Below are positions 60,301 to 64,000 of a DNA stretch of 64,000 nt, in pieces. This DNA comes from Phorcus lineatus. Lineage: Eukaryota > Mollusca > Gastropoda > Trochida > Trochidae. The notes beneath the pieces were generated by a model that was not told the DNA's origin, searched no databases, and worked only from the letters and a program-made list of their open reading frames with translations. Position 1 is the first letter of the stretch; each line of letters begins with the position of its first letter. Both the position numbers and the translations under genes were made by a program. The stretch covers positions 63,505,022 to 63,569,021 of the forward strand of contig OV121081.1 in the NCBI GenBank assembly GCA_921293015.1. The letters are read 5' to 3'.

Positions 60301-63300
60301 ATTTGTGTGTAACCATGCTAGGGCAATACAAAAATTCACACTTGTTTCCTAAGAGTCATATGACACAATTACTAAGTAATAATAATCTCCATATATTTGT
60401 TTTCTTTTAACATTCACATTCTGATAACATTTCTTTATGAACAAACTGTTTCATGGTCAATCATTAATTTCAACATATAGATAAATAACGGAAAGTTTCA
60501 AGGGTAGGTTATGAAAGACATATGGCCTCGTTTGGAGGATGTATTAACAATGATGAGGACAAGTTTGGATGGCAAGTTATTTGATTACTTAGTCACTTAT
60601 AGTATTGTTCAATCTATGCTAACAGAAAAACATTAGGCAAATCATAACTAATCATTTTTACAAGATATTGAAATCACTATGAGGAAAACCTGTTCATTGA
60701 TCTACTTTATGAAAAAGAACTTACAACATCAAGAAGTGCAGGAGAAGTTTTTTTCAGCGAAGAAGTTGAAAAATAAGCTAACATACAAAAAGAGAATTTC
60801 TCTACTCAGAAATGAAAAAATGACTTGTAACACAGATCTATACCCTTGGTTATTTTACTAAAACAAGTATGCTGAAATGAAACTGTGATCTTGAATCGTC
60901 ATTTCATTTGTCAGCTATCCATGAATGGCTCAGTTTAAGGGAATTTAACTTTTTCCTATAAATGAAGGATTGGCCAAGTATGAAACAACAGCCCATGCAG
61001 GGTATAAATACATGTCCCATCAGCTGGCTTACTCCATCTGATGAGTCCAATCCAGCACAAAACTAGTAACCCCCGCTAGCATGCTAGCCCCTCCTCGCCT
61101 ATTCCGGTCTCTACTTTATTCTTCAGCCCATGAATTCATTAAACAGTTGAATATTACATTTAGAATTTTTAAAATAGAACTCTAGTTTACGCAAGCACTC
61201 AACACAATACCTCAAGTGCCTTGTCTTTAGCCAAGATGAGTTCTAGTTTACGCAAAGACTCAACACAATACCTCAAGTGCCTTGTCTTTAGCCAGGATGA
61301 GTTCTAGTTTACGCAAAGACTCAACACAATACCTCAAGTGCCTTGTCTTTAGCCAGGATGAGTTCTCGACAAGTGTCCACTTCCTTGGAGAGTTTATCTC
61401 CCGACTTCTTGCTCTTAGACAGCTGAGGACAGATGGACGAAGACAAACATGAATACAACATCCAAGAAGTGAACTGAAGTGAGAGGTCACCTGAGGCAGA
61501 TGGCTCGCAAGACAATGATTTATATCAATGGTCAACTCCTTACCGATATGTCGCTGTTGTTAAAAAAAAGAAGTTGACCATGCACAAAAATCATTGTCAT
61601 ATCTATTCAACAGGTGGATCTGCAGGGATGAAGTGATAGTTGCACTGTACAGCAATGGAATGTGATATTGACCGTAGTGATATACGATTTTGAGACAGAT
61701 GTGAAGGAAATCTACATCAGAAGATAAATAAGCTCAAAAAAACATTATAGATCTTTTGATATCAAGTTGTCGATATTGGTCAACCATTTCTCTTTATTTT
61801 ATTCAGATGTGAATTATTATTCATTTTCTTGAAAATAACTTACTTCAATTTCAAATTAAACGATCTAGTAAGAAATTGTAGAGGCATGTGCCTTCATTAT
61901 GACATGACTTATCACTATCACTGAACCTCTGTACAAAATAACTATTACTACTATTTTCATCAGTACATGGTTCCAGCAAGTGAAGATAGCAGTGCCTTGT
62001 TAACACAGAAATCTGAGGACATTCAGAAATGAACATAGATGAAGAGGTAGTGCTCTGAGATTGGTGATCAGATTTGTTTTGTACCGTCAATACTTGCTGC
62101 AGAAACTGGCCTGAAATGAAACAGAAAACCACCGGATCCTGTGGGAAAAGAATGAAACACCTTATACTTTGATATGAGCAGGTGCTTTACACTGCCCATG
62201 TACATTAAACTTGCCAAGATTGTTTCCTTCTGACACTATCATTCATCAGACACCATACATTAAGTTACTAGTGTGGATGATCCAGCAACATCTATCTGAA
62301 TCTAGTGGCAGGATGAACAAATCCTAAAAAAATAATACCAACCAATGGTCTAGGCCATTGAAAAAAGTCATTGTGCAGTAGGGTTCTCGATACTTGGTCA
62401 TGCAAGATGATTATTCACACCCACGCTTACATCTATACAAACACACGATTCACTACCAACCTCCTCTGATGCAGTCTCGTATTTGCGTTTAAACTCGTGG
62501 AGCAGGCTTCTCAAACTTTCCAACATGGCCGAAGGACTGGGCTGTTTCCTTGATTTGCTCTCTTCCTTTCTCTGTCCTACAACAATCATCACTGGTTATT
62601 GGCACTGCTTCATCAAATGATACAACACCAAATTCATTCATCTTTCTCTGTGATGCATATCTGTGCAACAATGAGGTATCACTCACATTGTGTAGGAAAA
62701 CACAGAAGTCATTCTTTTCATCTTTTCGATAATTTTACATGTGCAATTTGACCATTAATGTCACTGAAATCAAATCACATATAACCCTATTGCATATCTT
62801 ATCAAATGTTTACTTTCTTCAGGGTAAATGTCAACATAGGTTTCACTTGGTCACAATTTGTGGACCATTTCCAGCAATAGCCTGTGGTCACTGGGTCAAC
62901 ATTGGTACCAACAATGTTATTTTTCATTTTATTTAACAAAACACGTTCAATAGTTTCTTTGAGAGTGTGAGAACTGCAGATACTGACTGGTTGTTGTTGT
63001 TTTCTTGGGTTTGTCGAGCGGCGAGAAGTTCTGGAGGAGAATGTCCAGCTCCTTCATACACCCCCCGTACGTCTCCTCCATGTGCACCTGCCGCTTCTTG
63101 GCCTGTCAACCAAACATACATGTCCTTCAGAGATAAAAATCTATCAACTCCCTTAATATGCCCAAATCTTCATTATTCATTCCTAAGCAGATAAAATGCT
63201 TGAAAAGGGTGTAACGATCTATATCCAAGTGTAACAGTTGTAAAAACAGAAAAGTAAAAGTCAATTATTCATAAAATATTGATAGTCTGATTGCCCAAGT

Positions 63301-63945
63301 TCTACATCTACATCCCACACAATGAGTGTAGACAAAGATACAAATCTATCTTGAGTAACATCTGACCTTGCCCAGTTCCTCTTTGAGCTCGTTGAAGTTC
63401 TTCTGATGGATCTCCAGTTCCTGTGAGAGCTGACCAATCATGTTAGACTTGTTCTCCACCTCAGTTGTCAGTCGACGCCGCACGGCATTGTACTCCCTCT
63501 CTATCCTGTAACACACCATGATGCCATCCAAATATCTCTTACTCACATTAAACAAGTAAATCCCTCACTCTTTATTTACACAAATCAACACTTGACCAAC
63601 ATGTGTCAACACAATGGTACGCTCTCATTACTTTATTCAACTTTAAAATCATAGAATTAAGTCCTAGAGTGACCGACCAAACAGCTATGAAAGGGTGCTC
63701 TGTCTTTTTGTTCATAGTTGATGTTTAATAAGTTTAAATATGAATGAATTTGTAAATTGCATTGACAGATTACTTCCAAGGATGTTGAGAGTAGAAAAAA
63801 ATCAGAACTCCAGAGTATTTAAGATCACCGTTTCTAAAACACTTAATTAAAAGAACATGATTCAACTCAAGAATCTTACTTATCCAGCTTGTTGATGGCT
63901 TCCTTCTTGACCTTCCGTTCATCATTGTAGGCCTGTTCAATCTCC
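42269..63945 (-). CDS. CCDC171: CCDC171 orthologue, partial (21 exons; 5' end outside window)
   Basis: Joined minus-strand exons (63880-63945, 63367-63505, 62988-63102, 62461-62576, 61333-61422, 59642-59803, 58018-58056, 56618-56785, 55112-55300, 54491-55004, 53959-54147, 53354-53568, 52973-53146, 52611-52802, 52010-52155, 44912-44966, 44599-44727, 43859-44005, 43246-43328, 42851-42931, 42269-42335) all have GT-AG borders and compatible phases. They give about 1,024 residues, against about 1,326 for human CCDC171. Identification rests on blocks remembered from the vertebrate protein: FLHGLYQRLVAG, FSWTELTEAV, SWHKQKEELQQHY, SACALMAGALYPLYAR, GVIAVMAANRLNHLG and LLVCTG. Most of the rest is predicted coiled coil. 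It is a largely uncharacterised coiled-coil protein; I infer no catalytic role. A 6.3-kb DIRS element occupies the intron between the 52010 and 44966 exon ends. An 18-bp microexon at 58786-58803 may belong too. Confidence 0.82.
42851..42931 (-). CDS. CCDC171: CCDC171 window exon 20
   Basis: EDSEISYSLGKPSPVKPPMG SPLKQG in phase, acceptor ACTTGCAG, donor CAG/GTGAGC; disordered, basic and Pro/Ser-rich. Confidence 0.75.
43246..43328 (-). CDS. CCDC171: CCDC171 window exon 19
   Basis: Acceptor TTGTTCCAG, then GSTSPPDEFDIIPSVSDPEV and SSRFQPL, ending in AA of a split Lys before GTGAGT. Acidic/Ser-Pro rich, likely disordered. Confidence 0.78.
43388..43640. repeat. 24-bp minisatellite in a CCDC171 intron, about 10 copies
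   Basis: Unit ACTTCTATAATCTATTCACAGAAT, with a variant ACTTCTATAATCTATTACAGACC one base shorter; the two types are mixed. It lies about 60 bp upstream (gene sense) of the acceptor of exon 43246-43328. Confidence 0.85.
43859..44005 (-). CDS. CCDC171: CCDC171 window exon 18
   Basis: Forty-nine codons, phase 0: NLVGTFIDTQHQAMSKIHSL and a final coiled coil (LKQELNNAVRREF), donor AGG/GTAAGT. Confidence 0.82.
44599..44727 (-). CDS. CCDC171: CCDC171 window exon 17
   Basis: Forty-three codons, phase 0: VKQQMSLLKDPSRHEVDLSK to KAGPELIACQ; donor CAG/GTGGGT. Confidence 0.82.
44912..44966 (-). CDS. CCDC171: CCDC171 window exon 16 (just downstream of the DIRS insertion)
   Basis: Acceptor TATGTTTCCAG. 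One base completes Arg, then DKEILTRYLKSVEGALLQ; donor CAG/GTGAGA. Only 14 bp separate this exon from the transposon end at 44981. Confidence 0.82.
45026..45202. repeat. DIRS inverted terminal repeat, 3' copy
   Basis: 177 bp, exact reverse complement of 51128-51304 by direct reading. Starts CTACCTCTAAACTTATATGC. An additional 45 bp of unique terminal extension (44981-45025) lies outside it. Confidence 0.93.
45262..45354. repeat. DIRS internal complementary region
   Basis: 45262-45323 is the exact reverse complement of the left extremity 44981-45042 (62 bp), and 45320-45354 is the exact reverse complement of the right extremity 51284-51318 (35 bp). The halves overlap by the shared ATTT. This is the splint used in the DIRS model to join element ends into a circle, and it defines the termini. 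Confidence 0.92.
45606..48005 (-). CDS. DIRS tyrosine recombinase frame (catalytic part about 45606-46600)
   Basis: The open frame has 799 codons, but the first 460-odd overlap RT/RNase H in another frame and read as low-complexity Ser/Arg-rich sequence. The recombinase begins near residue 465 (SARLEVIERNLRRSGFSQEV), with a core-binding helix region (FTEWKQQFQ, FLLFLRKEKKLKAGTIDGYK) and a catalytic domain: Arg in ASRVSELHAL (about 600), HxxR in HEIRAWA (about 735), Trp in GYWASSTTF and the Tyr nucleophile in TFYLRDV (about 771). All key residues are present. It replaces the DDE integrase of LTR elements and joins circular DNA to the target. How its translation starts inside the overlap is unclear. 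Confidence 0.9.
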   Translation of the reverse strand: MAIHSNHSSGTEFSALQVHQDPRVPRRLPVARSVSPGSGGEQRSCRFYLGTSGVHRASGEVRLHSEPEGKIHRSHLRHRNLEDSSSRGQGNGSTELDTIYGSVSPDPKAVDVPVGQTHEHAGFDQQGEAETSSLSVLDQLREISRAFHCLLSSTRDPSLSSLVVSRPERAAGSSAGPFCAGCSAGDRRVHCGLGCTPHGPDVSGHLVSGRSATSHQSVGDVGCLEISSVLAEPVEREKGNVGVRQHDSSGLRKSSRRDTIKGDVRSLSSTVRLDRQERVSDQGQTHSRSSECSSRQLVTAEPDPVNRMDSSSHILPDGGRLVGISDDRSVRDQSEHAASSLRQSGSGSTGFRRRRNVNQLGRSSCLRLPSTSAGSSSLGEGKTSQLRHHSDCSSLAQSSLVSRSVDVVNPSGGGAASVSNLTETAKVRQVSSKPRVSTSARLEVIERNLRRSGFSQEVAEAVRGGLRSSTSALYDCRYSKFTEWKQQFQSDAAISIPLVAEFLLFLRKEKKLKAGTIDGYKSALTTALALQGVDLSRDQTIHRLSRSFQLEDLKTPKFQLKWNLSVVLSALLSDPFEPIKEVSLQFLSWKTAFLLALASASRVSELHALDHSTMTHAKDWQSVSLTTLPGFVAKNQKSTVGPLGRRCFSVLALSVALSDGMEKDLLLCPVRSLREYLTRTKFFRRGRHRLFLPCLPSSIKDITKNTVSAWLKKTIKAAYHKSATSPPIFGKVSAHEIRAWATSAPLWHSASVEDVISAGYWASSTTFSTFYLRDVQSDLQGLHQLGPFVAAGAVQASKQ
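46487..50296 (-). CDS. DIRS gag-RT-RNase H-methyltransferase-like polyprotein
   Basis: 1,269 codons. Residues 7-41 form a Cys-rich N-terminal module (CEGCHKFM, CCPRCYG, CEFC). Residues about 250-330 hold a tandem hexapeptide, PVDNQR/PMDNQR. RT spans about 640-870, with LRMIIDLKNLN, WMVSLDLRDAYLHVPIH and the catalytic GYLDDFLL (about 787). RNase H follows, with TDASIVGWG (about 950), NQLEMLAVW, ASDNTTVVAY and HIPGHLNVLADSLSR. From about 1094, MIDLFATSLNTQLPVYVS and IAPAWPNRPWYP match the DIRS methyltransferase-like segment. The catalytic Asp pair is present and no stop interrupts it. Gag and pol appear fused in one frame, and the last 1.5 kb overlaps the recombinase frame. Confidence 0.92.
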   Translation of the reverse strand: MSNSKKCEGCHKFMSAVDPHPCCPRCYGINCSFDRPCEFCSDLDEPVFQAYVAARKRSLAKATSKTSTVSIPPQTDLAADLAQFRLMAQKMLPLMNRLMSLPEVAEGVVPEEQRLTPSPGRDLVSHITGRRGGEEKSEDAISIIAPSVFDSALPTPSSRDPRLTRKGHRLSTKGAEAARKFSKGVTKTKTNGNPRGTDRGRLPIILPTEGDKATDKGPSSTASASSTERNRSQNSLVDYEKSSSSSSQEVQWRPRGRKQPVENQRPMDNQQPVENQRPVDNQQTVDNQRAVDNQRPMDNQRPMDNQRSVDNQRPVDNQRPEVSQQSVGSGSKRKFRDPPEISFYGSQTGTVVKRNKKGASMDSPFQGLSWFEKIDEVYRHFPDLTRPPAPTQPIQNDISRGAPKTVPAAAKSLPPPDSTAQLAAQLSERVGSLGFDKQPSRSSFYRGFPYKVHNANFTKAEETSLDDNFRYLLGKGTPSEQIKVNDSRLKEVETSIHKAMQTSSYIHWFAATAARQLPAIPDSADPKGSTSVPFSSLATANAFFDSLGDAVLDLDRHLLWMDSQLTLLRRSAYIKQLPQNTDPKIKEKLYQAPLFSGTLFGDSVAQAVVSQGYRLIFHSFPPVTFFPEGPRFHLSDPPLVAAEEAIQKLLVKDAVIELDPKTVSKGFYSPIFLVPKKDTDELRMIIDLKNLNRNFLQRPPHFRMESIPALKLALRPGDWMVSLDLRDAYLHVPIHPASQKYLRFAVNGRLFQFKVLPFGISIAPWLFTRITAPVLSFLHSRSIRIHGYLDDFLLPDQSHQGLEENRDLAVFTLEHLGFIVHPEKSDFIPNQRVKYIGAIFDTGISKILPPEDRVMVARNLIRSMAQSPQTLRQWMSLLGRLTSMQDLTNRGRLRLRHFQCWINSVRSLELSTVCCPPPEILRSLHWWFQDQNVLQGVQLVPFVQDVLLVTDASIVGWGAHLMDQMFQGTWSREEAPLHINQLEMLAVWKSLQFWQNQLRGKKVMLASDNTTVVAYVNRQGGTRSKGMLDLCLQLFDWIDKNGCQIRARHIPGHLNVLADSLSRPNQIQSTEWTLHPTSFQMVADLWESPMIDLFATSLNTQLPVYVSPVPDPRAFAVDAMSISWDGLLAYAFPPPALVPAVLEKARRHSCVIILIAPAWPNRPWYPDLLMSSTHPAVELPVFQTLLRQPRSDRFHRNPESLHLHAWRLSNVTSGEVGFLKKSQKQFGEASGLRLLPSMTADTVNSPSGSSNSSLMLLSPSHSSLSSCSF
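49340..49520. repeat. 18-bp repeat inside DIRS gag
   Basis: About ten units of CCGCTGGTTGTCCAC(G/A)(G/C)(G/A) encode PVDNQR/PMDNQR on the minus strand. Units differ by a few bases, so it probably varies in copy number between insertions. Confidence 0.85.
50297..51127 (-). other. DIRS 5' leader
   Basis: AT-rich region between the 5' inverted repeat and the gag ATG, without conserved frames. It presumably carries the element's promoter and leader; I see no definable motif. Confidence 0.5.
51128..51304. repeat. DIRS inverted terminal repeat, 5' copy
   Basis: Exact inverted partner of 45026-45202. Only 14 bp of terminal extension (51305-51318) lies outside it, so the two extremities are unequal, as in other DIRS elements. 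Confidence 0.93.
52010..52155 (-). CDS. CCDC171: CCDC171 window exon 15 (upstream of the DIRS insertion)
   Basis: GLSEAKVELRRREQSIRQLQ to LQTASR, ending in AG of a split Arg codon before GTCAGT. Its intron to the next exon is over 7 kb, of which 6.3 kb is the DIRS element. Confidence 0.82.
52611..52802 (-). CDS. CCDC171: CCDC171 window exon 14
   Basis: Sixty-four codons, phase 0: NPKYVRLEKFDRVCQELNSA, a Gln-rich coiled coil (HEQSQQLEELTLRLD), ending LSEAVQ before GTACGT. Confidence 0.82.
52973..53146 (-). CDS. CCDC171: CCDC171 window exon 13
   Basis: Fifty-eight codons, phase 0: DLMIALQNHILDFTQRLHRS then EVEQLQQQVVAEV; strong coiled coil. Donor CAT/GTGAGC. Confidence 0.82.
53354..53568 (-). 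CDS. CCDC171: CCDC171 window exon 12
   Basis: GDVETRALIGAARSSFSKLL through RGLGRCLGRTLNGLSVTDKQ, phase 1 to phase 0. Acceptor GCCACCAG, donor CAG/GTTCTT. Non-coiled, conserved-looking block. Confidence 0.82.
53959..54147 (-). CDS. CCDC171: CCDC171 window exon 11
   Basis: Acidic Glu-rich start (REELEGEEQEG) then MLDWLAGNSITDIVVPAMAD. Two in-frame acceptors exist six bases apart (exon start 54147 or 54141), a possible NAGNAG-like choice of two extra residues. Confidence 0.78.
54491..55004 (-). CDS. CCDC171: CCDC171 window exon 10 (largest, most conserved)
   Basis: 171 codons plus one base. Contains SACALMAGALYPLYAR, a long helix, a basic linker (RRKREKRR), GVIAVMAANRLNHLG and NGLLVCTGG, the best family signature in the window. 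Donor CAG/GTGCGA. Confidence 0.9.
55112..55300 (-). CDS. CCDC171: CCDC171 window exon 9
   Basis: Sixty-three codons, phase 0, MRGLEETVTSRDEKIAVMQE to GDLQSRSK, with SWHKQKEELQQHYTQL matching a remembered CCDC171 segment; coiled coil. The leading Met is internal. Confidence 0.85.
56618..56785 (-). CDS. CCDC171: CCDC171 window exon 8 (conserved FLHxLYQ/FSWxEL block)
   Basis: Fifty-six codons, phase 0, from EKLAFLHGLYQRLVAG through GFNQFSWTELTEAVYKQ to QQTDEK. This non-coiled block is the first of the strongly diagnostic CCDC171 segments. Confidence 0.88.
58018..58056 (-). CDS. CCDC171: CCDC171 window exon 7 (39 bp)
   Basis: Acceptor CTGTTTCAG, thirteen codons IMKLVKRHRAEDE, donor GAG/GTATGT; phase 0 at both ends, leading directly into the conserved EKLAFLHGLYQ block. 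Confidence 0.78.
58786..58803 (-). CDS. CCDC171: Possible 18-bp CCDC171 microexon
   Basis: On the minus strand a strong pyrimidine tract (GTTTGTTGTTTTCTCTTGTAG) precedes six codons, TAVNKH, and then GTGAGG. Both flanking exons are phase 0, so its inclusion keeps the frame and gives LSEE-TAVNKH-IMKLVK, which reads as continuous helix. It is short enough to be chance; transcript data are needed. Confidence 0.45.
59267..59640. repeat. 89-105-bp tandem repeat with poly(C) tract, at a CCDC171 donor
   Basis: Four copies start with CCTCCTGAGAG at 59267, 59372, 59463 and 59552 and continue GACCCTGTACACATCCTGTT, TACACTAGGTAAGTAAAGTG and a run of C. In the first copy the C run (59350-59373) has grown to about 24. 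The copy starts resemble the end of exon 59642-59803 plus its donor. Confidence 0.88.
59642..59803 (-). CDS. CCDC171: CCDC171 window exon 6
   Basis: Fifty-four codons, phase 0 at both ends, acceptor GCACCAG, donor GAG/GTGGGG. Begins EAQKNYTRTAKELNRMRSET and ends RVRIQGLSEE; coiled coil. A tandem array that copies the donor context follows. Confidence 0.82.
60005..60385 (+). repeat. Dispersed repeat, copy 2 (ATATGAGCACAT family), in a CCDC171 intron
   Basis: Relative of 3245-3585 with the same ordered blocks, from AATATGAGCACATGTGCATA to GTCATATGACAC and AGTAATAATAA. Diverged and partly deleted relative to the first copy. Confidence 0.5.
61212..61373. repeat. 61-bp tandem repeat spanning a CCDC171 splice donor
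   Basis: Nearly three copies of CTCAAGTGCCTTGTCTTTAG plus CCAGGATGAGTTCTAGTTTA and CGCAAAGACTCAACACAATAC. The rightmost copy overlaps exon 61333-61422, so the exon's 3' end and GT donor exist three times in a row, with the two intronic copies almost unmutated. Confidence 0.85.
61333..61422 (-). CDS. CCDC171: CCDC171 window exon 5
   Basis: Thirty codons, phase 0 at both ends, LSKSKKSGDKLSKEVDTCRE then LILAKDKALE. The last 26 bases of the exon and its donor are repeated twice more downstream in a 61-bp tandem array. Confidence 0.82.
61512..61597. mobile_element. Short hairpin MITE, copy 2 (in a CCDC171 intron)
   Basis: Arms 61512-61541 and 61568-61597 are inverted with about 25 of 30 positions matching (ACAATGATTT...TGGTCAACT). 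The centre TACCGATATGTCGC resembles the centre of the 5408-5541 hairpin, and both share the GTCAACT(T/C)CTT arm core, so they look like one family. Confidence 0.5.
62461..62576 (-). CDS. CCDC171: CCDC171 window exon 4
   Basis: Acceptor TGTTGTAG, donor GAG/GTTGGT. A low-complexity start (QRKEESKSRKQPSPSA) is followed by a helix, LESLRSLLHEFKRKYETASE. Confidence 0.75.
62988..63102 (-). CDS. CCDC171: CCDC171 window exon 3
   Basis: Acceptor TTGACAG. Begins AKKRQVHMEETYGGCMKELD and ends in a Lys/Thr-rich linker. The donor A/GTCAGT is the one that fits the next exon's phase; GTATCT five bases on would shift the frame. Confidence 0.65.
63367..63505 (-). CDS. CCDC171: CCDC171 window exon 2
   Basis: Acceptor TTACAG, donor AAG/GTCAGA. 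Encodes IEREYNAVRRRLTTEVENKS and a following heptad-rich stretch ending LKEELGK; coiled coil. Confidence 0.8.
63880..63945 (-). CDS. CCDC171: CCDC171 window exon 1
   Basis: Enters mid-codon after ACAG and ends GGATAA before GTAAGA, giving EIEQAYNDERKVKKEAINKL in a coiled-coil register. The last two bases pair with the first G of the next exon to make Lys. Confidence 0.75.
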
Positions 63946-64000
63946 CTGTACACAATCAAATACTACCATCAAATTGTATGTCAACGAATGTTTATATCTA

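Noticed and set aside
61851-62132. Extra CCDC171 exon starting QFLQQV after a strong acceptor (TTTCATTTCAG)
   Set aside because: The neighbouring exons are phase 0, and in that phase the candidate hits TGA at once; no donor gives an in-frame piece.

Overview
The window is animal nuclear DNA, most likely from a marine mollusc and probably a gastropod. It is AT-rich, has GT-AG split genes with short exons, a rhodopsin-type GPCR of the neuropeptide-receptor kind whose coding part is intronless, many short-period minisatellites, and a mixed load of non-LTR, DIRS, MULE, other DDE-type and SINE-like elements. No bacterial operon, CRISPR array or phage signal is present. The mollusc call is an inference from gene style and repeats remembered from marine gastropods; no species is claimed.

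Layout. From 1 to 9.9 kb I see no supportable gene, only three minisatellites (27, 75 and 29 bp periods), a small hairpin MITE and dispersed repeats. At 9.9-11.0 kb (+) lies an intact 360-residue GPCR. From 11 to 24.5 kb the DNA is mostly non-genic, with a decayed LINE reverse transcriptase (13.9-15.5 kb, -), a 48-bp minisatellite, and a possible small terminal exon near 18.5 kb (-) with an in-frame TGA. At 24.5-25.9 kb there is a fully bounded MULE transposon relic (8-bp target duplication, about 46-bp terminal repeats, transposase C-terminus with one TAG). From 27 to 32 kb there is a Crypton-like fragment, a retroelement primer-binding site matching tRNA-Lys(CTT), and a 376-residue DDE-like transposase flanked by copies of a 15-bp motif. 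From 34.6 to 36.7 kb there is a second LINE 3' end running into a long (CT)n tract, and a 45-bp minisatellite.

From 42.3 kb to the right edge, everything on the minus strand belongs to one gene, which I identify as CCDC171 (coiled-coil domain-containing protein 171). Twenty-one coding exons with matching phases give about 1,024 residues to a TAA stop; the 5' part lies beyond the window. An 18-bp microexon may be an additional piece.

The most striking object is a DIRS-type tyrosine-recombinase retrotransposon at 44,981-51,318, inside a CCDC171 intron and in the same orientation. It has intact gag/RT/RNase H/methyltransferase-like and recombinase frames, perfect 177-bp inverted terminal repeats, and an internal complementary region whose two halves exactly match the two outer ends. 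It sits 14 bp upstream of a CCDC171 splice acceptor, so the branch-point zone of that intron is now transposon DNA lying inside a perfect 62-bp inverted repeat.
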